Source: JBHIBC01 sp046758905 (GTDB lineage: Bacteria; Acidobacteriota; Polarisedimenticolia; Gp22-AA2). Taken from it: a stretch of DNA of 64,000 nt. The notes beneath the pieces are model-generated. The model ran no database searches. It saw only the letters and a list, made by a program, of their open reading frames with translations, and was not told the DNA's origin. Positions 8,559 through 18,062 of the stretch are shown piece by piece (within the stretch, counting starts at the first letter, position 1; every line of letters starts with the position of its first letter). A program made the position numbers and the translations under genes. The stretch spans positions 7,150 to 71,149 of the forward strand of contig JBHIBC010000006.1 in the NCBI GenBank assembly GCA_046758905.1. The letters are read 5' to 3'.

Positions 8559-10019
8559 TCACCCGCTCCAGGGGAACCACCAGGACTTCGCGGCTGCGTC
8601 GATGTCCCAGTGGACGTGCTTCGTCTGCTGGAACTCCTCCAGCCCTTCCTCCCCCAGCTCACGCCCCAGACCCGACATCTTCATACCGCCGAACGGCCCG
8701 GCGGGATTGTCGACCAGGGGGTCGTTCACCCAGACGTTGCCCACCTGGATCTCCTCGAAATACCTCCTGACGCGCCGCGGATCGTTGCTGAACAGGCAGG
8801 CGCCGAGTCCGTACGCCGAGTCGTTGGCCAGAGCCAGCGCCTCGTCGAACGTCCCGAAGGAGAAGACCGGAGCGACCGGGCCGAAGATCTCCTCGCGGAC
8901 CAGGGACGTCCCCCGCCGCACGTTCGCCAGCACGGTCGGCTCGTAGAAGAACCCCTTCGGCAGGTGGCCCGGCCGCCGGCCGCCGCAGATCACCTCCGCG
9001 CCCTCGCGCCGCGCGGCCTCGACCCTTGAGGCCAGCGCGTCGCGCTCCCGGGCGCCGATGAGCGGAGTCACCTCGCTGCTCTCGTCCATCCCGGGCCCCA
9101 CCACCAGGCCGCCGGCGCACGCCGCGAGCCGCGCCAGGAACTCGTCGTGGATCGACCGCTCGACATACACCCGCTCCGCGCTGGTGCAGACCTGGCCGGC
9201 GTTGAGGAACGCGGTCCAGGCGACCGCGCGTGACGCCGCGTCGAGGTCGGCGTCGGCGCAGACGATCGCCGCGTCGCTGCCTCCCAGCTCCAGGTGCAGT
9301 CGCTTCACCCGGTCGGCCGCCAGACGGTAGATGTGCCGGCCGATCGCGGTGCCGCCGGTGAAGGCGATGCAGGGGACGTCCGGGTGGCGGACCAGAGCCT
9401 CGCCCACCTCCTTCCCCGAGCCCGTGATGATGTTCACCGTCCCCTTCGGGAAGTGATCGAAGACCGCGTGCAGGTCGAGCGTCAGCAGCGGCGTGTGGGA
9501 GGCCGGCTTGATCACGACGGTGTTACCCGCCGCGAGCGCCGGCGCCGCCTTCCAGGCGAGGAGGAGCAGCGGGTAGTTGAACGGGATGATGCACCCAACC
9601 ACGCCCAGCGGCTCCTTGATCACCAGGTTCAGCTGCCCCGGCTCCGGGGACGGGACGACACGCCCCCGCCTGTCCCGAATGAGGCCGGCGTAGTAGTCGA
9701 AGCAGCTCGCCGCCCAGTCCACGTACCCGCGGTTCTTGCGGATGGGCCGCCCGGTCTCGCGGGTGAGCGTGACCGCGAACTCCTCGCGCCGCTCCCGCAG
9801 CCTGCGGCCCGCCTCGACGAGCATCTCGGCCCTGCTCCACGCGACGCTCCGCTTCCACCCGGGGAAGGCGGCCTTCGCAGCCGCCACGGCCCTCTCAACC
9901 TCCGTGCCGCCGCCCTTCGGGACGACATCGATCGGCTCCTCCGTCGCGGGATCGACGACCTCGATGGTGGCCCCCGAGCCGCTGTCGGTGAACTGGCCGT
10001 TGATCCAGAGCTTCCTCAT
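8559..10019 (-). CDS. NAD(P)+-dependent aldehyde dehydrogenase
   Basis: A complete 486-residue member of the aldehyde dehydrogenase superfamily. Seen in order: the oxyanion Asn region ([11 protein letters not shown]), the cofactor Lys ([10 protein letters not shown]), the Rossmann FTGG turn, the catalytic Glu in [11 protein letters not shown], the catalytic Cys in [14 protein letters not shown], and the EEIFGPV motif. It ends in a [15 protein letters not shown] segment like that of the fragment at the window start, though the two are not identical. The start ATG at 10019 gives the usual family N-terminus ([10 protein letters not shown]). Longer upstream starts run into non-family sequence. 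It is followed by queF in the same direction. The preferred aldehyde is unknown. Confidence 0.92.
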   Translation of the reverse strand: MRKLWINGQFTDSGSGATIEVVDPATEEPIDVVPKGGGTEVERAVAAAKAAFPGWKRSVAWSRAEMLVEAGRRLRERREEFAVTLTRETGRPIRKNRGYVDWAASCFDYYAGLIRDRRGRVVPSPEPGQLNLVIKEPLGVVGCIIPFNYPLLLLAWKAAPALAAGNTVVIKPASHTPLLTLDLHAVFDHFPKGTVNIITGSGKEVGEALVRHPDVPCIAFTGGTAIGRHIYRLAADRVKRLHLELGGSDAAIVCADADLDAASRAVAWTAFLNAGQVCTSAERVYVERSIHDEFLARLAACAGGLVVGPGMDESSEVTPLIGARERDALASRVEAARREGAEVICGGRRPGHLPKGFFYEPTVLANVRRGTSLVREEIFGPVAPVFSFGTFDEALALANDSAYGLGACLFSNDPRRVRRYFEEIQVGNVWVNDPLVDNPAGPFGGMKMSGLGRELGEEGLEEFQQTKHVHWDIDAAAKSWWFPWSG

Positions 10020-10150
10020 AATGAAGACCCCGCGCCGCGGAGGCTGCCGCCGCCGCGCCCGTGACCCGCAGGATTTCGAGCGCCCCCATTGTACCCCCGC
10101 CGGCCCGGCCGGGAGGCGGCGCGGGCGTTCGGCCCGAGGGGCCTTCGGTG

Positions 10151-10178
10151 TTGACTGGGGTGGAGTTCGCCGTATCTT
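10151..10178 (+). promoter_or_regulatory. Candidate sigma-70 promoter for the diheme peroxidase-like gene
   Basis: TTGACT (10151-10156) and TATCTT (10173-10178) are separated by 16 bases. They lie 48 bases before the ATG at 10226. This is one of the few vegetative-type promoters visible in the window; the local drop in GC supports it. No operator was recognised. Confidence 0.45.
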
Positions 10179-10225
10179 TTGGGCTCTCGGGCCGGCGCGT
10201 CCGGCCTCCGAGGGTCGAGGGGAAG

Positions 10226-12223
10226 ATGAGCTCAGGCCACCGTCGGATCCGCGCGACCCTGATCGCGCTCGCCCTATCGGCGCCGGCCTCGGGCCCCCTT
10301 CCGGCCGCACCGTCCGACGCGGCCAGAGAGCTGCGGCAGGCGCTGCTGCGGCGCGTGGGCGAGCTGTCCCTGCTGCGGGTGCCGCGCGCGGACCGGGACC
10401 TCCCGCAGCCGCGGCGTCCCGACGGGAGCCTCGATCCGCGCTACGCGATCACCGAGCCGAAGCGCCTGCTCGGCAAGATGCTGTTCTTCGACCCGATCCG
10501 GACGAACCACATTCGCCCCGAGTTCGGCGGCGTCGAGGCGATGGCACAGACGGCCTCGTGCGGCTCCTGCCACCTCGGCGCGGCGGCGGGCAAGGCCGGC
10601 CTGCCGATCAACCTGGCGGTCGGCGGGGAGGGCCTCGGATTCCCGGACCCGTCGGCCGGACGGTTCGTGATCCGCCGCCGCGTGCGGCCCGGCTTGGTGG
10701 ACATCCTCCCGACCCCGATCGAGCTGGTGGTCGATGGGGAGGTGGTGCAGAGCGGCCGCTTCGACGCGGTCGATTCGGTCCCGCGCCTGTCGCCGAGCAT
10801 GGTCGGCTTCGCCTTCAACAACCGCCTGCTCGGCGGCGGCGTGGCGGGGGAGCCGAGCGGTCCCGGCAAGGCGAACGCGAATCCGGACGGCCTGCCCGCC
10901 GGGGAGAACCTGGCCGAGCTCGCCGCCCGGGCCCACCGCATGGCCGGGACGCAGAACGACGCGCTGCAGGCGATCCCGGCCTACGTGCGGCTGTTCCGCG
11001 AGGCGTACCCCGCGGAGGCGGCGCTGGCCGAGGCGGCCGGGGAGTTGGGCCTGCTGATCAACGACCGGACCGTGGCGCGCTCCGTCGCGGCCTTCCTGAG
11101 GACCGTGGTCACGCGCGACACCCCCTGGGATCGGTTCCTGGCCGGGGACGACGCGGCGATGACGCGCCGCCAGATCCGGGGGGGCCTGCTGTTCGCCCGC
11201 TCGACCGAGGAGGGGGGAGCGAACTGCATCGCCTGCCACAGCGGTCCGGCGCTCAATAAGACGCTGGGGGACGAGCGCGGAGTGCTGGTGGAGGAGAACT
11301 TCCACAACGTGGGGATCGGCGACCACCCCCTCGTGGACCTGGCGCGGGCCACCTTGGGAGACCCGTCCCTCAGGGACGTCGGCCGGGCCGAGGCGACCGG
11401 CGATCCCGCCGACGCGTTCGAGTTCCGCGCCCCCACCCTGCGGCAGCTCCGGGACGGGAGCCGGTTCACCCACTCCGCGGCGTTCCGATCGGTGCGCGAG
11501 GTCGTGCTCTACTTCAACGCGGGCATCCCGCAGGACTCGGGGGCGGCCGCGGCGGGGAACCTCTCGCGGCTGTTCACGCAGCCCCGCGGAACGACCTATC
11601 CGCCGGGGCTGGGCCTCAACCCGGCGCAGATCGACGCGCTGGTCGATTTCCTGGAGAACGCCCTGTACGACCCGGGCCTCCGGCGTCCCGAGCCCGGCTC
11701 CCCCACCCGGCCGTTCGACCCCACCGCCCGCGAGCTGCGTTACTCGACCGAGCGGCCCGACCTCGCGGCACTCGGGGCGCCCGACGGGCGCATGCCGAGC
11801 GGCCTGCCCCCGTTCAACGCCGACCCGCTGTCGAGGCGGGACCTGGGGCTCGAGCTCCTCGACGTGAGCGGGCGGATCGAGGTGAAGCGGACGGCGATCC
11901 GGGCGGGGGCGCCGGCCACGGGCGCGGGGCGACCGCGCCTGAGCCGGGTCGAGCGCATCACGCTGGTCAACCGCGGCGCCGACCCCATCGACACCGACCT
12001 GATGATCGTCCTGCGCGGGCTGACCGAGGGCCTGAGCCTGGCGAACGCCGACGGGATCTCGATCGCCGTCCCGGAGCCGGCGCTGCCGTACCGGCGCGTG
12101 TTTCTCGAGGGCGGAACCTTGGCGCCGGGGGCGAGCCTCGACCTGCTGCTCCGCTTCTCCGGCTCGCCGCGCCGCCCGCTCGACTACGAGGCCGTGATCC
12201 TCAGCGGTCAGGCGGCGCCCTGA
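10226..12223 (+). CDS. Diheme cytochrome c peroxidase/MauG-family protein
   Basis: A 665-residue periplasmic protein with an N-terminal signal sequence and two haem c motifs, CGSCH (112-116) and CIACH (334-338), spaced as in the bacterial diheme peroxidase/MauG family. It is longer than classical CcpA (about 330 residues), with a C-terminal extension of roughly 150 residues that looks beta-rich. Members reduce H2O2 or oxidise protein side chains through a high-valent haem; which applies here cannot be told. The ATG follows GAGGGGAAG, a good ribosome site. It is transcribed divergently from the aldehyde dehydrogenase and converges with a small basic gene nine bases after its stop. Confidence 0.85.
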   Translation: MSSGHRRIRATLIALALSAPASGPLPAAPSDAARELRQALLRRVGELSLLRVPRADRDLPQPRRPDGSLDPRYAITEPKRLLGKMLFFDPIRTNHIRPEFGGVEAMAQTASCGSCHLGAAAGKAGLPINLAVGGEGLGFPDPSAGRFVIRRRVRPGLVDILPTPIELVVDGEVVQSGRFDAVDSVPRLSPSMVGFAFNNRLLGGGVAGEPSGPGKANANPDGLPAGENLAELAARAHRMAGTQNDALQAIPAYVRLFREAYPAEAALAEAAGELGLLINDRTVARSVAAFLRTVVTRDTPWDRFLAGDDAAMTRRQIRGGLLFARSTEEGGANCIACHSGPALNKTLGDERGVLVEENFHNVGIGDHPLVDLARATLGDPSLRDVGRAEATGDPADAFEFRAPTLRQLRDGSRFTHSAAFRSVREVVLYFNAGIPQDSGAAAAGNLSRLFTQPRGTTYPPGLGLNPAQIDALVDFLENALYDPGLRRPEPGSPTRPFDPTARELRYSTERPDLAALGAPDGRMPSGLPPFNADPLSRRDLGLELLDVSGRIEVKRTAIRAGAPATGAGRPRLSRVERITLVNRGADPIDTDLMIVLRGLTEGLSLANADGISIAVPEPALPYRRVFLEGGTLAPGASLDLLLRFSGSPRRPLDYEAVILSGQAAP

Positions 12224-12232
12224 AGCATCCTC

Positions 12233-12445
12233 TCAGCGCCGGCGCGCCCTGCGGCCCCGCCCGCGCGGCCGGCCGGGACGCCGCTTGCGGCTGGAGCGCA
12301 CGCCGCGGCCGGGGGCCTTAGTGAGGCGTCTCTCGATTCGCCTCAACCGGGTTTCGATCCTCTTCAGCCGGCCGCCGATCGCTCCCTTCAGGCTTCGGGT
12401 GACGACCGCACCCATCGCTCCCACGAGATCCGGTGTTCGGGCCAT
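12233..12445 (-). CDS. Small basic protein with AT-hook-like tail
   Basis: A 70-residue very basic protein not assignable to a family. An amphipathic Arg/Lys-rich helix (GRLKRIETRLRRIERRL) is followed by an Arg/Gly/Pro tail containing PGRPRGRGRR, which resembles the AT-hook core that binds the DNA minor groove. A strong ribosome site, GGGAGG, lies seven bases before the ATG, supporting a real gene. It may be a nucleoid-associated protein. It lies between the MauG-like gene (convergent) and the hybrid kinase gene on its own strand. Confidence 0.5.
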   Translation of the reverse strand: MARTPDLVGAMGAVVTRSLKGAIGGRLKRIETRLRRIERRLTKAPGRGVRSSRKRRPGRPRGRGRRARRR

Positions 12446-12535
12446 GAGCCTCCCTCATCGACTCCCTCCGCTGGGGAGGCGCGAGTCTATCATTCCCGGA
12501 TGCATTCCGCATCCCGCTCCTCGGGGGCCTCCGGC

Positions 12536-15511
12536 CTAACCGGAGGCCGCCCCGCGCGGACGGCCGCCGCGGGGCAGGTGCTTCTCGACCTCCAGGATCA
12601 GGTCCTGGACCCGGAACGGCTTGAGCAGATAGGCGCGGCCGGTCTTCTCGAAGAAGGCGCGCGTCTCGGCGGACACGGTGTCGCCCGAGGTGAAGATGAT
12701 GTTCTCGGCGAGGCGCGGGTAGCCTTCCCGGAGCCGCTCGTACAGCTCCTGACCGTCCATCTCGGGCATCTTGAGATCGCTCACGATCAGGTCGTACGGC
12801 CTCGCCGCCAGCGCCTCGAGGGCCGCCTGCCCGCCGTCGACGGTGACCACCGTGTGCCCGCGTCCCGCGAGCGCGTCCTCGATCATGTCGCGGATCGACG
12901 GCTCGTCGTCCACCACCAGGATGGTGGCCGCCGGCGCCCTCTCCACCGCGGCACGTCGGGCCTCCTCGCGCGCCTCCGGCCCGGAGACCAGCGGCAGCTC
13001 TATGGTGAACGTCGTCCCCTCCCCTACCGCGCTGGCGACGGAGATCTTCCCGTTGTGCTCCTTGATGATCCCGTGACAGATCGACAGCCCCAGTCCGGTC
13101 CCCTTGCCGATCGGCTTGGTGGTGAAGAAGGGGTCGAAGATCTTCTTCAGGGTGTCGGGATGGATGCCGGGCCCGTCGTCGCGGATGGTGACCCGGATGT
13201 GGTCTTTGGCCGTCGACGTGCCGATCTCGAGCCCGCCCTTTCCGTGCGCCTCCACCATCGCCTGCTCGGCGTTGGTGATGATGTTCATGAACACCTGCAG
13301 GAGCTGGTTCGGATCGGCGAGCGTCCTCGGGAGGTCCGGGGTCAGCCGGGTCGACACCTTGATCTTCTTGACCCGGAGGTCGTAGGCCCGCAGCTCGATG
13401 GTCTTCCCGAGGACCGCGTTGAGATCCGTCATGACGCTCTCGGGCTTGTGCTTGCGGGCGAAGGTCAGGAGGTTGCGCACGATGCGCGAGGCCCGCTCGG
13501 CCTCGTCGCGTATCCGCGCGACCGACTTGCGGACCCTCGCGTCCAGATCCTTCTCGAGGAGGATCTCGGAGAAGCCGATCACCCCCGCCAGCGGGTTGTT
13601 CAGCTCATGAGCGACGCCGGAGACCAGGTTCCCGACCGCCGCCATCTTCTCCGTCTGGAGCAGCTGCTCGCGGATCTGCTTCTCCTCCGTGATCTCCTTG
13701 CAGACGTGGATGATGTACAGGCACTGGCCGGCGGCGTCGAAGCAGGGGATGGCGGTCAAGGCGAACACCCCGCGCTCTCCCTGGACCTCGCGGGCGATGG
13801 CCCTGCGGGCCCGGGTGGCCTCCTCGTGAGGACAGCCGCTCGATCGGCCCATCACCGTCTCCAGGATGTCCCCGCACTCCCGGCCGACGTACGCGCGCGG
13901 ATCGCCTCCGAGCCGGTCCTGCATCGCCAGATTGGCGCGCAGCAGCCGCCCGTAGCCGTCGTGGATCGACACCATGTCGGGAATGGCGTCGAAGGTCCTC
14001 TCCCACTCCCGCCGCTCGCGCTCGATCTGGTCGGCCCGCTCCTTGCTCGCCCGGGCGAGCCGGCCGGTCTCCATGGTGACCGCCGCGTGATCCGCCACGG
14101 CGCGCACCAGGTCCACCTCCTCGGCGCTCCACTGCCGGACGCCGGAGGACAGGCCGACGGCCACCAGCCCGATGAACTCCTGGCGGGAGACGATCTTCGC
14201 CATGATGAAGCTGCGCAGGCCGAAGGGCGCGGCGGCCGGGGAGGCCGGGTCCTCGCTCAGGTCGGGGCGCAGGCCGAAGTCGGGAACGTTGAGCGGCTCC
14301 CTGGAGAACAGCACCGCCGTCCCGAGGGCGGTGGAGGAGAACGGGATGGAGCCGCGGGGCTTCAGGGGGGCGAGGCCGTCGGCGCGGTGCTCCACCTCCA
14401 CGCGGAGGACCGCGCCCGGGTCCCCGTCGCCCTCCTCGGCGGTGAAGATCACGCAGCGATCGGCGCCTAGGGTTCTGCACAGCTCGACGCTCAGCGACCG
14501 GAGGATCCCCTCCATGTCCAGGGGACCGCGCAGCCACGAGACGATCCGGTTCAGCACCTCGTGGTGCCCCTTCTCGCGCAGGGTGCGCTCGAGAAGGAGG
14601 ACGCCGGCGACCGTGCCGGAGAGGTGGGCCGCGAAGCTCTGTCCCAGCTCCAGGTCGCACGCCCGCGCGCTGCGCTCGTCGCCGTAGCCCAGGACCCAGG
14701 CCCCGAGGACCCTGTCCTCGCCCTCCAGGGGGAAGACGACCATGGCGCGGATCCCCGCGCCCTCGAGCCACTCGCGCGCCGCCCCGAGCCCCTCCTCGCG
14801 CCCCGTGTCGCCGATCAGCCGCGGGCGGTTCGCCGACAGCAGGCCGCTGTCGATCGACGAGCCCAGCCAGTCCCGTATCGCCTGGACGAGCGGGGCGGGG
14901 CAGCCGGACGAGGCCAGGACCTCCGCGCCCTGGTTGACGCCGCGCTGCGCCAGCAGCAGCACGCGGGGCGTGGCCATGAGCGCCCGGGAGGCCTCGTTCA
15001 CCACGCGCCCTAGGACGTCCCTCTCCCTCACCCCGGCCAGCTCTCTCGTGAAGGTCGTCAGCGCGGGCCGCTCGCCCGCCCGAGCCGCCCCGGACGGATC
15101 GTCCGCCGTCGGGCACGGCTCGCGGTAGGTCAGCAGGACCAGCGCACCCTCTCCCTCGCTGAGGGACATCACTCGCAGGTCCGCGGGGAAGAGGGAGCCG
15201 TCCTTCCGGGAGCAGGAGACGGCCGGGAGAACCGTCCCCGAGCCGTCCGGGCGCCGGGCGCAGGCGAGGATGCGCTCGAGATCCTCGAGGCCGTGCAGCC
15301 GCAGCAGGTCGAGTGTGCCGATGTCGGCCGCGCCGAAGCCGCTGAGGCGGAAGAACTCGTCGTTCGCCTCGAGCACCAGCCGGGTCGTGAGGTTGACGAG
15401 GATCGCCCCTTCACCGAGCCGGTCCATGATCCGGCCGAGATCGTCGATGCTGATGTCGAGGTGCGAGTCCGGGGCCCTGTCGGGGCGCTCGCCCGCCGCG
15501 CTCGTGGTCAA
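12536..15511 (-). CDS. Soluble hybrid sensor histidine kinase (PAS-GAF-GAF-PAS-HisKA-HATPase-REC)
   Basis: A 991-residue signalling protein with no clear membrane segment, so probably cytosolic. Order: PAS (about 25-130), GAF (about 150-305), a second GAF (about 310-485), PAS (about 500-625), HisKA with phospho-accepting His636 in GVAHELNNPL, HATPase with N box (NIITNAEQA) and G boxes (DDGPGI, GKGTGLGLSI), then a C-terminal receiver (862-991) with phospho-acceptor Asp912 in LIVSDLKMPEMDG and Lys in LLKPF. It starts with TTG at 15511 behind GGGGA. The signal may be a small ligand or redox cue bound by the GAF/PAS domains. No partner regulator is adjacent, so its output is unknown. Confidence 0.9.
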   Translation of the reverse strand: MTTSAAGERPDRAPDSHLDISIDDLGRIMDRLGEGAILVNLTTRLVLEANDEFFRLSGFGAADIGTLDLLRLHGLEDLERILACARRPDGSGTVLPAVSCSRKDGSLFPADLRVMSLSEGEGALVLLTYREPCPTADDPSGAARAGERPALTTFTRELAGVRERDVLGRVVNEASRALMATPRVLLLAQRGVNQGAEVLASSGCPAPLVQAIRDWLGSSIDSGLLSANRPRLIGDTGREEGLGAAREWLEGAGIRAMVVFPLEGEDRVLGAWVLGYGDERSARACDLELGQSFAAHLSGTVAGVLLLERTLREKGHHEVLNRIVSWLRGPLDMEGILRSLSVELCRTLGADRCVIFTAEEGDGDPGAVLRVEVEHRADGLAPLKPRGSIPFSSTALGTAVLFSREPLNVPDFGLRPDLSEDPASPAAAPFGLRSFIMAKIVSRQEFIGLVAVGLSSGVRQWSAEEVDLVRAVADHAAVTMETGRLARASKERADQIERERREWERTFDAIPDMVSIHDGYGRLLRANLAMQDRLGGDPRAYVGRECGDILETVMGRSSGCPHEEATRARRAIAREVQGERGVFALTAIPCFDAAGQCLYIIHVCKEITEEKQIREQLLQTEKMAAVGNLVSGVAHELNNPLAGVIGFSEILLEKDLDARVRKSVARIRDEAERASRIVRNLLTFARKHKPESVMTDLNAVLGKTIELRAYDLRVKKIKVSTRLTPDLPRTLADPNQLLQVFMNIITNAEQAMVEAHGKGGLEIGTSTAKDHIRVTIRDDGPGIHPDTLKKIFDPFFTTKPIGKGTGLGLSICHGIIKEHNGKISVASAVGEGTTFTIELPLVSGPEAREEARRAAVERAPAATILVVDDEPSIRDMIEDALAGRGHTVVTVDGGQAALEALAARPYDLIVSDLKMPEMDGQELYERLREGYPRLAENIIFTSGDTVSAETRAFFEKTGRAYLLKPFRVQDLILEVEKHLPRGGRPRGAASG

Positions 15512-15715
15512 GATCCGATCCCCTTGTTGGTGGACCTCCCAGCGGCCGACGGACGTCGATCGCGCCCCGGGCGACCTGCCCCGCCCACCTTCCGGAATAT
15601 GTGGGCCCCCCGCCCCAAGGTCAACAGCGTCAGGAAACCGTCACGCCGCCCGACAGACGGGCTGCGAGGCGCTCTCGACCGGATCCGGCGGCGGGCCGTG
15701 GGGAGGAGCTCGGGC

Positions 15716-17782
15716 CTAGACCCCGAACTCGGCGGGGCTCCAGGTGAGGCCGATCTCGGACGGGGGAGCCATGTAGCCGGCGATGGCCGAGGCGGCGACG
15801 ACCGGAGGGCTGGCCAGGTATCCCTCGCCCCCGACGCCCATCCGGTTCTGCCAGTTGCGGTTGAACGTGGTGATGGCGCGCTCGCCCCGCCGCAGGGCGT
15901 CGTCGCCCTGACCGAAGCAGGGACCGCACCAGGACTCCCGGATCACGCCGCCGGCGCTCCGGAAGACAGAGGCGATCGGCTCGCCGCTCAGCCTCGGCTC
16001 CGGCGTCTCGATCCGGCGGGCCACCGAGCCGCTCCCGGGAAAGACGACGAGCCGCACCCCGCGCGCCACCCGCGGGTGGCCGGCGCGGCGGGCCGCATCG
16101 ATCACCAGGGCGGCGGCGAGCAGGTCCTCGTACGAGCCGTTGGTGCACGAGCCGATGAGCGCCTTGTCGAAGGTCAGGCGCTCGCGCGCCACCTCCTCCG
16201 CGGGGTGGGCGTTGCCGGGACTGAAGGGTCGGGCGATCATCGGCACGACCAGGCTGAGATCGAGCACCTCGTCCTTCTCGAACCGCGCCTCCGGCCCGGA
16301 CACGATCCGCGGGTAGGGGCAGGCGATCCCGCGCCCGGCGTACCAGGCCTCCGTGATCGCGTCGCGGGCGAAGATGCCGTTCTGCGCCTCCGCTTCGGCC
16401 ATCATGTTGGCGATCGTGTTGCGGTAGGTCATCGGGAGCTGTTGCCCGGGGTCCACGAACTCGACCCCCATCCCCTCCGCCTGGGCGCCGCCCCAGCGCC
16501 GCAGCAGCTCCAGCACCACGTCCTTGCCCACCACCCACGGCTGCAGCCTGCCGGTGAACGTCACCCGCCGCTGCCGCGCCAGGCTGAGGTAGACGTATCC
16601 GGTGGCCCAGCCGAACCCCACGGTCGTGCTGCCGACGCCTATCCCGACCGCCCCGTAGGCGCCGTAGGCGCGGCTGTGCGAGTCCCCGCCGGGGTACAGG
16701 CCGCCGGGGAGGATCAGTCCCTGCTCCGGAAGGTAGAAGTGGAAGATGCCGGTCCCCGGGGCGGCGTAGTGCGGCGGCTCGATGCCGTGGAGCCGGGCGA
16801 ACTCCCGGGAGATCGCCGTCTGTCGCTGGTCCGCCTCCCGCCCCGTGAACACGAAATGATCGCTGACGATCGCCGCCTGCCGGGGATCGATGGCGCGGCC
16901 GCCGGTGATCTGGTTGAAGGTGTGGATGGCGAACGGGGCGGTCCCGTCGGAGGCCGGGAGGAGGTCGGCCCACACCCGCAGGGTGGCGCCCGGGCGGACG
17001 TCGGCGTCCCGATCGACCCGGTGGGCGGAGACGATCTGCTCGGTCAACGTCATCCGGCGCGCCCGTCTCGGGTCGGGGAAGATCACGCGCGGGACGGCGC
17101 GGACCGATTCGACGAACTCGCGCCGGCCCACGGCGATGATGCCGCCCGATCTGCGGATCTCCTCCTCCTTGGCGGTCAGCGGCAGCGGCTCGTAGGTCCG
17201 GCCCCGCGTGACGTTGGCGAGACCGCGCGTCGCGACGTCGAAGCTGAACTCGTCGCCGTCGCGCGCCTCCTCCACCGCCTCGGGACATTGCACGACGTGC
17301 AGCCCGAGGTTGAGGGCGTTGCGCCGGAAGATGTCCCCCATGTCGGCGCCGCACACGACGACCATCTCCAGCCCCGCGTCCTCCGCGACCCCACGGAGCC
17401 CCGCCGGCGACATCTCGCGCGACGATCCGATGGCGAACCGGTCGCCGGCGATCAGGAAGGTCTCGCCCCGGTGGACACGGCTGCGGAAGTCGGGCATCAG
17501 GTGACGGAAGGCGCCCGCCTTCCAGCGCTCGTCGAGGCGCTCGAGGCTCTCGGAGACGCAATCGGAGGCCGGGGTGATCTGGTCGGTGTCGACCGCGTCC
17601 CGCTTCCTCCCGGGACGCTCCGGATCCCAGAGGATCAGGGCTCGGCCCCGGACGACGCGGCGGCGCCCGTCCCCCGCGGGCGGCGCGGCGCGCCGAGCGG
17701 CGCTCGTCGCGCTCGACGCGCCGGGCTTCAGCCGGGCCGGGCGGATGGGCGCCGCAGGCGAATCGCGCCGCCCCGCGCTCAA
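15716..17782 (-). CDS. Aconitase-superfamily hydro-lyase with permuted domain order
   Basis: A 688-residue fusion of the two halves of an aconitase / 3-isopropylmalate dehydratase. The swivel (LeuD-like) domain comes first: DTDQITP (66-71) and FAIGSSREMS (116-125). The catalytic 4Fe-4S part follows, with GDSHSRAYGAYG, GSCTNGSYED (Cys546) and WCGPCFGQG (Cys619, Cys622), giving the three cluster cysteines. Ordinary aconitase A has the opposite order; aconitase B also has the swivel domain before the catalytic domains but carries a HEAT-like N-domain that is absent here. It probably isomerises citrate or a homologue. Start is TTG with an Ala/Arg-rich leader of about 45 residues, so the true start may be further in. 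Confidence 0.8.
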   Translation of the reverse strand: MSAGRRDSPAAPIRPARLKPGASSATSAARRAAPPAGDGRRRVVRGRALILWDPERPGRKRDAVDTDQITPASDCVSESLERLDERWKAGAFRHLMPDFRSRVHRGETFLIAGDRFAIGSSREMSPAGLRGVAEDAGLEMVVVCGADMGDIFRRNALNLGLHVVQCPEAVEEARDGDEFSFDVATRGLANVTRGRTYEPLPLTAKEEEIRRSGGIIAVGRREFVESVRAVPRVIFPDPRRARRMTLTEQIVSAHRVDRDADVRPGATLRVWADLLPASDGTAPFAIHTFNQITGGRAIDPRQAAIVSDHFVFTGREADQRQTAISREFARLHGIEPPHYAAPGTGIFHFYLPEQGLILPGGLYPGGDSHSRAYGAYGAVGIGVGSTTVGFGWATGYVYLSLARQRRVTFTGRLQPWVVGKDVVLELLRRWGGAQAEGMGVEFVDPGQQLPMTYRNTIANMMAEAEAQNGIFARDAITEAWYAGRGIACPYPRIVSGPEARFEKDEVLDLSLVVPMIARPFSPGNAHPAEEVARERLTFDKALIGSCTNGSYEDLLAAALVIDAARRAGHPRVARGVRLVVFPGSGSVARRIETPEPRLSGEPIASVFRSAGGVIRESWCGPCFGQGDDALRRGERAITTFNRNWQNRMGVGGEGYLASPPVVAASAIAGYMAPPSEIGLTWSPAEFGV

Positions 17783-18062
17783 GGCAGTGCCCCTGCCGGA
17801 GCGAGGTCCCGTCGCGGGATCGGCGGGCCGGCGGCGGCCCCGATCGAGGCATTGGCGTCCTCATCGCCGCGGCGCCTCATGATCCGCCTCGGCCGATCCC
17901 GTCGGAGAGCGCCTCGCAGCGGCGCCTGAGAGTGGGTCGCATCGATCGCCTGCCCGGACCGGCATTGTAGTCCGTCCCCCCGGACGGAGGAAGATCGACG
18001 CCTCGACCCGAAGCCGCCTCTCATCGCTGCCGGCCGGCGGGGTGAGCGCCCGCGCCCCCGGC
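17783..18062. other. Non-coding gap with a short hairpin
   Basis: About 280 bases between the sugar-transport ATPase stop and the aconitase-like start, both genes on the minus strand. A perfect 7-base inverted repeat with a 4-base loop occupies 17971-17988, without a T-run. On the minus strand it is followed by TACAAT, which could be a -10 box for the aconitase gene, but no convincing -35 is present. Confidence 0.4.

Noticed and set aside
10088..10093. TACAAT on the minus strand upstream of the aldehyde dehydrogenase; similar boxes near 17967, 57158 and 63908
   Set aside because: Each looks like a -10 element, but no acceptable -35 lies 16-18 bases away, so I do not call promoters.
17971..17988. 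Perfect 7-base hairpin as a terminator for the sugar importer operon
   Set aside because: No T-run follows on either strand; the hairpin is kept only as a note in the intergenic entry.
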